Part shown: in pieces, positions 57,041-64,000 of the stretch | How the letters are laid out: every line of letters begins with the position of its first letter | Position numbering within the stretch: position 1 is the stretch's first letter | Assembly (NCBI GenBank): GCA_963838375.1 | Contig: CAWIQY010000008.1 | Location: 248,001-312,000, forward strand | Direction: 5' to 3' | DNA length: 64,000 nt | Source: DVED01 sp963838375 | Lineage (GTDB): Bacteria > Cyanobacteriota > Cyanobacteriia > Cyanobacteriales > Geitlerinemataceae | Notes under the pieces: generated by a model | Told to the model about the DNA's origin: nothing | What the model saw: only the letters and a program-made list of their open reading frames with translations | The model's database searches: none | Made by a program: the position numbers and the translations under genes

Positions 57041-57368
57041 AATCGCTCCTTGTGATAATTTGGGTGTCAGTGTTCGCTATTAGTCGTTAGTCTCGGTTGA
57101 GAACTGCTATGTCTCTATTTTCTAAGCTTATCCGCACAAGCGGCAAGTCGATCGTTCAGACAGAAGGGTTCAATACTACCCGTTTGATAGATCTAAATTA
57201 AACCCCACGATCGAGTTTTATAAAAGTTTTCAAGATTTTTAAAGATATAGCGGAGTTGATGACATCAATCTGCATATTTCTACATATATTTTAATAAAGC
57301 TTTCCACAAAAGTTGGTGAGAACCCAGAAAAACAGACAACTGGTCATCTGCAAAAGCAGAACCCGTAA

Positions 57369-57413
57369 AGCCATTAAATCTGGAACTGAAAACCCGCTCC
57401 AAGTTTAATGGCT
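57369..57413 (-). terminator. Possible terminator of the secreted hypothetical gene
   Basis: AGCCATTAAA (57369-57378) and TTTAATGGCT (57404-57413) are exact complements around a 25-base loop; just past the stop of the gene at 57453-57920 on its transcribed side. Confidence 0.45.
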
Positions 57414-57452
57414 CAAAATCGTTAGGATTTAATCAGGCTGGGGTATGCCGAG

Positions 57453-57920
57453 TTAAAAGGCATAAACTCGACCGTTCTCATCGATATAGACTGATAAATC
57501 GGGTTCTTCGACGGAATCTTCCAGACGCAAGCGAACGCGAACGGTGACTTGGTTGCCCTGAGTGTTAAAGTCATAGAGCAACACCGCGCCATTGGCGTTG
57601 TAGATATTGACGCTGGCAATATCTGCCAACTCACTGCTAATCCCCACATTCACCTGAGCCGTTGTGCCCGCCGGCAGATCTCGATCGTCGATCATGCGCT
57701 CGCCCGTGACGGAAGAGGAGTAGGAATTATAAGTCAGGGGAAGTCCGGTTTGATTGGAAATCACTACCGTAACGGGTTGGTTTGGATTGACATTGACTTC
57801 CGGTTGCCAGAAACCCGGTTCGCGGCTTCCGGTGGGACTGGGCTGCGAGCAAACCACCATGGGGGTCAGAATACTGCACGTCGCTATTAAGGCTGCGGTA
57901 CTGAGGGCTTTGAGTTTCAT
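57453..57920 (-). CDS. Secreted hypothetical protein
   Basis: 155 residues with a signal peptide ending near TPMVVC-SQ (a lipobox-like Cys, so possibly a lipoprotein). The mature part is beta-rich: VNPNQPVTVVISNQTGLPLTY, DRDLPAGTTAQVNVGISSE and VTVRVRLRLED. Start ATG 57920 with a clean signal peptide. No family recognised; likely periplasmic. Confidence 0.65.
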   Translation of the reverse strand: MKLKALSTAALIATCSILTPMVVCSQPSPTGSREPGFWQPEVNVNPNQPVTVVISNQTGLPLTYNSYSSSVTGERMIDDRDLPAGTTAQVNVGISSELADIASVNIYNANGAVLLYDFNTQGNQVTVRVRLRLEDSVEEPDLSVYIDENGRVYAF

Positions 57921-58060
57921 GCGTTTTTACCTGCAAAACACCAAGATTGCCTTCACTATACCGCGATCGCTCTTTGTGGGATAGACATACGCCGGGGATC
58001 GCTCTTTAGATCTGCCAGATTGGAGCCTGAATCCTGAGTCGGGGTTGGTATAGCTGGGTG

Positions 58061-58963
58061 TTACTGACCCGCACGGGCAGCGCGGAGGAAGTTTTCTACC
58101 GATGACCGTTTCGAGACTAAGTTTTCAATCAGTTGAGGCGAGGGCGAGACATAAAACCATGCCGGAGTTTCTTCTTCATTTGTTCGATATGAAAATAGAG
58201 TGATATGTAAATATCCATTGGTTTGACCGATGGGCATCCCCTGTTCCACAAGTCCCAAGTTACGCTGTTTAAAACCGCACAGCCTAGAGAGATAAGCTGG
58301 CATTTGGGGGCTGGAAAAAAGGACGCAATCGGGCGAACTTTGTCGTAAACTTGCATCGTGAACTAACACAAATTCACCTTCAACCCAGCCATCAACTGGC
58401 GCTACAACTTTGCCATCGAAGGATAAGGAAATATCACCTAAGCCGCTAACAATTGGGTGTTGGGCGATCGCATTTCCAGCTTGAATTCCCCAAGTCTGAT
58501 GCAGTTCGATTTCGCGCAGATGAAACGATCGATCTTCCTCGATTTTCGACTCGGAACCTGGGCGATCGATTTGTTCCAACCCATACCCGAGATATTGACC
58601 ATTTTCATAGGCAACGATCGCGCGAAGGCGATCTGAACTTATATATACATCTCGATCGACGAGCGCACCGTCTCGAATTGCCATTTTGGGTAAGGTACAG
58701 TTTGGTTTTCCTAAAATTTGGCGAATCGTAGTTTGAGGTTGGTTTTCTCGTCCGCGTAATTCTTCTAGAGTTTCGAGTGGAAGAGTTTGGGTTGATTCAT
58801 CCAGCATGGGACAATCTAATACTGCGGTTTCGACTGATTTTGGCTGGCTGGGAATCCACCAAAATAGGACAATCAAAACAGTTCCCAATGTTACTCCCGG
58901 AAGCAAAATATATTTGTGAAAGTCCCTTTGACTAAATTCGCTTGATTTACGATAGTCAATCAT
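58061..58963 (-). CDS. Membrane-anchored hypothetical protein
   Basis: 300 residues. One N-terminal membrane helix (YILLPGVTLGTVLIVLFWWIP), then a periplasmic body with LEELRGRENQPQTTIRQILG, HLREIELHQTWGIQAGNAIA and FVLVHDASLRQSSPDCVLFS. The body resembles peptidase-inhibitor- or M23-like modules only vaguely; I assign no family. Single-copy looking, with a good start at ATG 58963. Confidence 0.6.
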   Translation of the reverse strand: MIDYRKSSEFSQRDFHKYILLPGVTLGTVLIVLFWWIPSQPKSVETAVLDCPMLDESTQTLPLETLEELRGRENQPQTTIRQILGKPNCTLPKMAIRDGALVDRDVYISSDRLRAIVAYENGQYLGYGLEQIDRPGSESKIEEDRSFHLREIELHQTWGIQAGNAIAQHPIVSGLGDISLSFDGKVVAPVDGWVEGEFVLVHDASLRQSSPDCVLFSSPQMPAYLSRLCGFKQRNLGLVEQGMPIGQTNGYLHITLFSYRTNEEETPAWFYVSPSPQLIENLVSKRSSVENFLRAARAGQ

Positions 58964-59233
58964 CCGAAACTCCCTAATCCATACGATCGATTTGCATCAA
59001 AATGTAACTCAATACCATTAAGCACGAGAACGAACAATTGCTGTTTCTGAATTTAGTACAATAAATTGATTATAGCACAAAAAGAGTCGAGTTCTATCAA
59101 ACTCCGAAACCCAATCTGGACGGGGTGTGGACTAGTCAAGAACTTTTATTTCTGTAGTTGTAGTGTAAGCATTCAGCCGTCAGCTAAAAAACCTGGAACG
59201 GGAGAAGCGAATAGTGGAAGTTTTAGATTCACG

Positions 59234-59262
59234 ATGGAAAACGATCGTCGATCGTTTTCCAT
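59234..59262. repeat. Perfect 14-bp palindrome rich in GATCG
   Basis: ATGGAAAACGATCG (59234-59247), one T, and CGATCGTTTTCCAT (59249-59262). Located in a gap between genes; could be a terminator or a simple HIP1-type duplication. Confidence 0.6.
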
Positions 59263-59323
59263 CGGTGCTGGGGAATTTGAGTGATTCCCTTTAAAAGCTA
59301 ATGTTTAAATGCTCACAAGATCG

Positions 59324-60439
59324 TTATCGTTTTGCCAGCTTGTCTGCGAGAGCTTCTCCTTGGTTAAAATGAACGATCGCCGTGACGATCGACACTCCAA
59401 AGTAGAATAACCGGATACTCCAAATACAAATCGAAAAGAGTGTTGATACCGTTTTCGGTTGAAGAATAACTAACTTATCGATCGAGTTTGTAATTCTCGA
59501 ACTTACCTGAGTTTTGACCTCCGAAGCTTCTTGCATCTCGGCAGCTCGGGTAGGTAAAATAGGATATTGAGCTGTGTAGAGATAAAAACCGAAAAATCCT
59601 GGATTTTTGACTTGACTAGCTAGATGCTTATCCGTCATTTGTACGGCGCGATCGCGAGTCAAGCCTTCCTGTATCGCTACGGAATTAACCCAACCTTCAT
59701 ATCGAATAAAACTACCCAAACTAAAAATAATAGGTAGCGCCACAATCAAAACCGCCGCACCCATGCGATGTCCGATATTTTTGGGAACTAAAGCTGTTGC
59801 TGTTCCCACCCCCATCCCTAAAATAGCAAAAACGAGAATATTAAATAATTCGCCCATTTCCAGACCTCTCAAAAAGTCTCCGAGGATCTGCACTTTGTAG
59901 ATATAATCTTCTGCCAAAATTGCTGTAAAGATGCGACAACCCACTGCTAGACCCAAAGAAATTGCGATCGCGATCGCAAAAAAGCAGACAAACAAAAAAG
60001 CCTTAATTCGATCGAAAACTGTTTTTGGTTGAGAAGACGTTGTGGGGAGAACACTCAGGTTCTTGTCTGCTTGAGGCTCTCTGGGGGGGTTGACAATTGG
60101 TGTTTGGAGAATAGGACGATCGCCACGATCCACCGAGGAAGACTCGCGGTGTAAAACTAAAACCTCTTGCCAACTGGGTGCTTTATCCCCTTTCTTAAAA
60201 GCACGAATCCGGACTTTCCGAATCGTGTCAATATTGAGCTTTTCCATACCCTCTCGGACAAAATTCACCAGAAAAGTGCGGTTCGGCGGTTCCGCAGCCG
60301 AAGCCAGAAGGGTCAGGCAGTCGTCCATCACGCTAGCAACCACCGTAATGTGTTTGACACGAAGCGATTGATTCATCAATTTGGCGATCGCCTCGGGGTT
60401 GCCTTGTCGGGCTAGGTCAAGGGTGTTAGTGTTAACCAT
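59324..60439 (-). CDS. Polytopic membrane protein with a conserved cyanobacterial N-terminal domain
   Basis: About 371 residues from ATG 60439. The N-terminal ~100 residues (LDLARQGNPEAIAKLMNQSL, ITVVASVMDDCLTLLASAAE, FVREGMEKLNIDTIRKVRIR and APSWQEVLVL) form a domain I recall repeated in cyanobacterial membrane proteins of unknown function. Then five or six hydrophobic helices follow (AFLFVCFFAIAIAISLGLAVG and others). No enzymatic motif. Inferred role: membrane-associated sensing or scaffolding. Confidence 0.65.
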   Translation of the reverse strand: MVNTNTLDLARQGNPEAIAKLMNQSLRVKHITVVASVMDDCLTLLASAAEPPNRTFLVNFVREGMEKLNIDTIRKVRIRAFKKGDKAPSWQEVLVLHRESSSVDRGDRPILQTPIVNPPREPQADKNLSVLPTTSSQPKTVFDRIKAFLFVCFFAIAIAISLGLAVGCRIFTAILAEDYIYKVQILGDFLRGLEMGELFNILVFAILGMGVGTATALVPKNIGHRMGAAVLIVALPIIFSLGSFIRYEGWVNSVAIQEGLTRDRAVQMTDKHLASQVKNPGFFGFYLYTAQYPILPTRAAEMQEASEVKTQVSSRITNSIDKLVILQPKTVSTLFSICIWSIRLFYFGVSIVTAIVHFNQGEALADKLAKR

Positions 60440-60519
60440 ACTGCTGTTGTTGTACTCCGAACGATGAGAAGCCGAACGTTCGATCGACAAGCTTATTTTC
60501 CAATATATTCGTTGCCAAG

Positions 60520-60776
60520 TTACAGATTTTGTTGAATAAACTGCTGTATCAGTTGTTTACACTTGCCAAGATCTAGATCGATCGCTTCGATGCCGTAGAA
60601 TGCCATCTACTGCTTCGCCCCAGGAAAAGTAATGGATTCTCCGGCAACGACTTTCCGAATCCAAAACTGTACCACAGCATGCGATCGTTTTTGAGCAACA
60701 CCGAAGCGATGGAAATTCCTTTTGCCGCTAGCTCACGTTTGCCTGGGGCGATCGCTTCTGTCATGAATTCATCCAT
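60520..60776 (-). pseudogene. Decayed cytosine/nucleoside deaminase-like gene
   Basis: The 5' part reads MDEFMTEAIAPGKRELAAK with GISIASVLLKNDRML, a close match to the start of cytosine-deaminase-like enzymes. The 3' part, in another frame, reads VVQFWIRKVVAGESITFPG, a stop at 60607-60609 where a Trp codon is expected, then MAFYGIEAIDLDLGKCKQLI and a stop. The central zinc-binding part (the H-A-E and P-C-x-x-C motifs, about 70 residues) is missing. Deletion, frameshift and nonsense point to a true pseudogene. Confidence 0.75.
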
Positions 60777-61103
60777 CGATCGTTTCCACAGATCGGCATG
60801 ACTGCAAATAGTTTACCAGAGGTTAACCTCTCTTGAACCTTTCAATCTGTACGATCTCGCGCCGGTTCTCACGAGTATCTGGATTCTGTGTGATGTGACT
60901 TGACAATTTCTATAAAGTCTGATGGGACTTTACTTGACTGTGGCATACTTAAAGAGAATAGCTGTGTTTGTACCTCTTTAGCCCCATGGCATAACCCTAC
61001 GCCTATTTCGGTCATAAAACCCAGCTCGCGATCGACAGTTTTATGATGGACTTCGGCTATATTAGTCTTGAAAAAACGCCGATAGATATTGAATTTATAA
61101 ATA

Positions 61104-63254
61104 ATGATTACGATTAAGATCCAAATCTTAGAAAGTATCAACCAAAAATTTCATATTACGGTCACTCAAAGCGGTATCCATGAAGATTCTCTGACGACCT
61201 CTCTCCCGGCTATCCCGATCGAACTTGAATCTTCTTTAAAACAATGGAAGCTGGGATATTATTCTCTTAGAAGCGTCAGCGATGTCTGTTCGTCACTCCG
61301 AATCACAGCCATATCTGCCATCACTAGTTCGGAACTCTGTGAATATCGAAACTCAATTAAATCAATTTTCAATCAATGGCTAGACACAAATAATAAACTT
61401 AGAGAGCATTTAATCCGGCTTGCCAGTCAACCCAAATCCAAAAATCAAATAACACGAATTTTATTAGAAATTCAAAACACTAGACTTTACTACTTTCCCT
61501 GGCAAGAATGGAACTTATTTGAATCTTATTTCCCACAATCGGAAATTTCTATTCGAATGAAAGGAAAAGGAGATGAAAAAGTTAAACCCATTTCTAGATG
61601 CTGGAAAGTTAGAATTTTACTAGTAATTGGGAATAGCGAGGGAATTCAACCCGATCGAGATTTGAAAATCGTTAAAGATCTGGAGAAAAAAGGCGCTAGC
61701 GTTACAATTCTCAAAAACCCCAGCCGAGAAACTCTACGAGATGTTTTCAAACAAGAACCCGGTTATCATATTTTTGTGTTTGCCGGTCATAGTCAAAGCA
61801 ATGAGGATGGAACGATCGGATGGATTGAATTAAATCCAGAAGATAGTTTGACGATTAAATCTTTTAAAGATAACTTCAAAAGGGCGATCGATAGAGGATT
61901 ACAGCTAGCAATTTTCAACTCTTGCGATGGTTTGGGATTAGCCCAACAAATTGCTGAGCTAAATCTGCCGCAAAGTATTGTCATGCGAGAACCCATTCCC
62001 GACAAAATAGCTGTTGAATTTCTCAAGCACTTTTTTCATCATTTTAGTCAGAATAAATCTGTGGTGTTTTCCTTACGGGAAACGCGAAAAGACTTAGAAC
62101 CCTTCGAGCGAGAAGGGGCAATTCCCGGTGCGCAGTGGCTTCCCGTGCTCTGTACTCGTGAATCGGCGACACCGGTAACTTGGAAGCAATTTCGGAAGAA
62201 CCGGAATCCTTATATTTTACTCAGTTTAGCAGCAACGATCGTCGCAACTGGACTTTTTGTAACCCAGAAAAATTTGCACCCCATAGAACTCTCAAATCTA
62301 AGCAATTGCCCCCAAAAAATTACGCCAACACGACAACGCGAAAATATCGGACAAACCCTCGCACCCAAATGTTTTGTAGATGTTGCCAATGTCCCCAAAG
62401 GAACGTGGTTGCATAGCGGTAGCACCACTTGGGCTCCCATTCGAGGAACCATTAACCCAAAACTGGAAAATATTTTTCCTGACTTTAATCTGTCCTATAC
62501 CGAACATCCCGATAAACCTCCCGGTTCCGGAACTGGAATTGGGATGTTATTAGACGGTCAAATTTCCTTTGCGGAGTCTTCTAGACCCCTCAATGAAGAT
62601 GAATTACGACAGGCATCAATGCGAGGAATTCAACTCAAGCAAGATGCGATCGCCATCGATGCCATTGCCGTTGCTGTTCATCCCCATCTCCCCATCGACA
62701 ATTTAACCTTAGCTCAACTGAAAGGAATTTATACCGGAACTATCGACAACTGGAAAAAAATCGGCGGTCCGGATTTAAAAATAGATTTATATGCTCGCTC
62801 CCAAGATAGTGGAACGATGGAATTTTTTCAAACCTATGTTTTAGGGGGGAGCAAATTTAGCGATCGAGTCGTCGAGATAGACACCCCAACTCTCGCCATC
62901 CGCAAACTCAGTGACGACAACAAGATCGGGGGTATTTTCTTCGCGACAGCGTCCCAACTCGTTCCCCAGTGCGGAATTAAAACACTCTCACTTCGCCGTA
63001 ACGAAACCAATTCGCCCATTTCTCCTTATCAACAACCCCTCATATCTCCCGAAAATTGTCAAAAAGATCGACATAATACCATTAACTTAGACGCCTTTCG
63101 GAATAACGAATACCCGATCGTTCGTCGGATTTTTCTCATCACTCGCCAAGATAATGGTGTAGACAAACAAGCGGGAGAAGCGTATTACACGTTGCTGTTA
63201 TCCGACGAAGGACAAACACAAATTGAAGAAGCTGGCTTCATCCCCATTCGATAA
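61104..63254 (+). CDS. CHAT (caspase-like) protease domain fused through a TM helix to a PstS-like phosphate-binding domain
   Basis: 716 residues. N-terminal ~140 residues are an unassigned helical module. A CHAT domain follows: putative catalytic His229 in FVFAGHSQS and Cys274 in FNSCDGLGLA, with the family AQWLPVLCTRE end. One membrane helix (YILLSLAATIVATGLFVTQ, about residues 367-385) leads to a PstS-type domain with phosphate-site GSGTGIGML, SSRPLNEDE and YARSQDSGTMEFF. The stop is directly followed by the ATG of the next gene (TAAATG). The periplasmic phosphate-binding module and cytoplasmic protease module suggest signalling across the membrane; this is inference. Confidence 0.9.
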   Translation: MITIKIQILESINQKFHITVTQSGIHEDSLTTSLPAIPIELESSLKQWKLGYYSLRSVSDVCSSLRITAISAITSSELCEYRNSIKSIFNQWLDTNNKLREHLIRLASQPKSKNQITRILLEIQNTRLYYFPWQEWNLFESYFPQSEISIRMKGKGDEKVKPISRCWKVRILLVIGNSEGIQPDRDLKIVKDLEKKGASVTILKNPSRETLRDVFKQEPGYHIFVFAGHSQSNEDGTIGWIELNPEDSLTIKSFKDNFKRAIDRGLQLAIFNSCDGLGLAQQIAELNLPQSIVMREPIPDKIAVEFLKHFFHHFSQNKSVVFSLRETRKDLEPFEREGAIPGAQWLPVLCTRESATPVTWKQFRKNRNPYILLSLAATIVATGLFVTQKNLHPIELSNLSNCPQKITPTRQRENIGQTLAPKCFVDVANVPKGTWLHSGSTTWAPIRGTINPKLENIFPDFNLSYTEHPDKPPGSGTGIGMLLDGQISFAESSRPLNEDELRQASMRGIQLKQDAIAIDAIAVAVHPHLPIDNLTLAQLKGIYTGTIDNWKKIGGPDLKIDLYARSQDSGTMEFFQTYVLGGSKFSDRVVEIDTPTLAIRKLSDDNKIGGIFFATASQLVPQCGIKTLSLRRNETNSPISPYQQPLISPENCQKDRHNTINLDAFRNNEYPIVRRIFLITRQDNGVDKQAGEAYYTLLLSDEGQTQIEEAGFIPIR

Positions 63255-63698
63255 ATGCACTATACTCGCACCATTCATTTCCGAGACACCGACGCCGCCG
63301 GAGTTGTTTACTTCGCCAATGTTCTTGCCATTTTCCACGAAGCCTACGAAGCCTCTTTAGCAGACAGCGGGATCGAATTACGATCGTTTTTCCGCGATCC
63401 CAACTGTGCCATTCCCATCGTTCATGCCAACGTGGATTTTTTTCGTCCGATGTTCTGCGGGGATATCGTCACGGTACATTTGCAAGCTGTAGAACTGAGT
63501 GACAGCGAATTTGAAGTCGCTTACGAAATTGTCTCCACCGATGGGGAACATCCAAAACTAGCCCAGGGTTTGACACGGCACGTCTGCATCGGAACCCTTC
63601 GCCGGAGACGACACTCTCTTCCCGAAGCCCTTCAGAAATGGTTACAAACCTTAAGAAGGAGTCCAGGAGTTCAGGAGTCCAGGAGTTCAGAAGTTTAA
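63255..63698 (+). CDS. 4HBT thioesterase, 1,4-dihydroxy-2-naphthoyl-CoA hydrolase type
   Basis: 147 residues, hot-dog thioesterase: HYTRTIHFRDTDAAGVVYFA (catalytic Asp in RDTDAAGVVYF), FHEAYEAS and IVHANVDFFRPMFCGD. It matches the cyanobacterial MenI-type hydrolase that releases 1,4-dihydroxy-2-naphthoate in phylloquinone synthesis (Slr0204 family). The start follows the CHAT-PstS stop with no gap. The last ~12 residues (SPGVQESRSSEV) are encoded by a tandem AGGAGTTC-type repeat and are not family-like. Confidence 0.88.
   Translation: MHYTRTIHFRDTDAAGVVYFANVLAIFHEAYEASLADSGIELRSFFRDPNCAIPIVHANVDFFRPMFCGDIVTVHLQAVELSDSEFEVAYEIVSTDGEHPKLAQGLTRHVCIGTLRRRRHSLPEALQKWLQTLRRSPGVQESRSSEV
63657..63695. 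repeat. AGGAGTTC/AGGAGTCC tandem repeat in the thioesterase 3' end
   Basis: Four near-identical 9-10 base units ending the gene; reverse complement of the AACTCCTG repeat at 33661-33694. Confidence 0.75.
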
Positions 63699-63820
63699 GG
63701 ATGAGTTCGGGGGCTTGTACCCTTCGTTTTTTGGTCATACTATGAAAGTCTGACAGCGTGTCAAATTGCCCGATCGGTAAGGCTCGCTTCTAGAAATTCC
63801 TACCATTACTGCCACTGTTC

Positions 63821-64000
63821 ATGAAAAAGATTGCTGTTTTAATTTTCGCCTTCACGGTCTTCCTGTGGTCTTGTGGAAGCACGACCACCAGTAGCAGCGC
63901 TGCACCTTTGTCAGACCCGATCGAAATATCCGTCAATCTCACAGATACCACCGGAGTCGGCAAAAACATCGGTTCGGTTCGGGCGGAAAATACCGAATAC
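63821..64000 (+). CDS. sodC: Superoxide dismutase (Cu/Zn type)-like lipoprotein, truncated by window edge
   Basis: 60 residues visible. Lipoprotein signal KKIAVLIFAFTVFLWSC (lipobox-like LWSC), a Ser/Thr-rich linker, then IEISVNLTDTTGVGKNIGSV, which matches the first strands of Cu/Zn superoxide dismutases (the VxLxxxxGxGxxIGxV pattern). Metal ligands would lie downstream, outside the window. The symbol is therefore provisional. Confidence 0.65.
   Translation, partial: MKKIAVLIFAFTVFLWSCGSTTTSSSAAPLSDPIEISVNLTDTTGVGKNIGSVRAENTEY

Noticed and set aside
59066..59284. 72-residue plus-strand open frame near the palindrome
   Set aside because: Contains the palindrome in frame and has no recognisable protein pattern.
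60869..61141. 90-residue minus-strand open frame overlapping the CHAT-PstS start
   Set aside because: Overlaps a well-supported gene and has no family pattern.
1..64000. tRNA, rRNA, insertion sequences and cas genes
   Set aside because: I looked on both strands and saw no convincing cloverleaf, rRNA, transposase or Cas protein signature.

Overview
The window is from a cyanobacterial chromosome, probably a filamentous or Oscillatoriales-type species; the genus is my guess and is not fixed by the sequence. Evidence: very frequent GCGATCGC/CGATCG (HIP1-type) octamers; cyanobacteria-typical genes (sbtA/sbtB bicarbonate uptake, ferredoxin-dependent glutamate synthase, ftrV, short EF-Ts, DUF3531, DUF2358, DUF1517, a MenI-type thioesterase, ArsA with a C-terminal Hsp20-like domain); a PEP-CTERM protein; three Uma2-family genes; and palindromic interspersed repeats. 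No rRNA, tRNA or insertion sequence was recognised.

Layout. 1-2466 (-): a truncated multi-GAF sensor histidine kinase with a phytochrome-like GAF. 3.2-4.6 kb (-): NADAR protein and FetB permease. 5.1-7.8 kb (+): imelysin plus di-haem oxidoreductase operon (irpA-like), the second gene frameshifted. 7.9-10 kb: hemC and a PEP-CTERM protein. 10-13.2 kb: a CO2-concentrating locus, with a LysR regulator divergent from sbtA-sbtB, ending in a remnant of an NrtD/CmpD-like ATPase. 13.2-17.1 kb: SLH-glycosidase and an oligopeptide-binding lipoprotein carrying in-frame hairpin repeats. 17.2-25.3 kb is the accessory stretch: Uma2 genes, a broken RTX/Calx-beta/beta-helix gene, reciprocal gene stubs, a three-repeat orphan CRISPR array, three copies of one palindromic element, PfpI and TldD.

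25.3-33.6 kb: ExbD, TPR, DUF3531, NUDIX, CysH, DUF1517, TrmD. 33.8-37 kb: rpsB-tsf-hypothetical-ftrV. 37-43.2 kb (-): ABC ATPase and Fd-GOGAT. 43.8-51.6 kb: a Ser/Gly-rich membrane protein, DUF2358, ArsA/Get3, thrB, a methyltransferase, a 38-aa membrane peptide, carotenoid oxygenase and sulfotransferase. 51.6-54.8 kb: an AT-richer island with Uma2, a Z1-domain helicase-like protein and a tightly coupled small partner, a plausible defence module. 54.9-64 kb: sdhA, several membrane or secreted unknowns, a cytosine-deaminase pseudogene, a CHAT-protease/TM/PstS-like fusion coupled to a MenI-type thioesterase, and the start of a Cu/Zn-SOD-like lipoprotein.

Two themes stand out. First, single-base indels break at least four genes (di-haem oxidoreductase, RTX gene three times, cysH, rpsB). 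Because rpsB is essential, some of these are probably sequence errors. Second, the candidate new biology is the CHAT-PstS fusion, the Z1 two-gene unit, and the recombinational mosaic next to the orphan CRISPR array.
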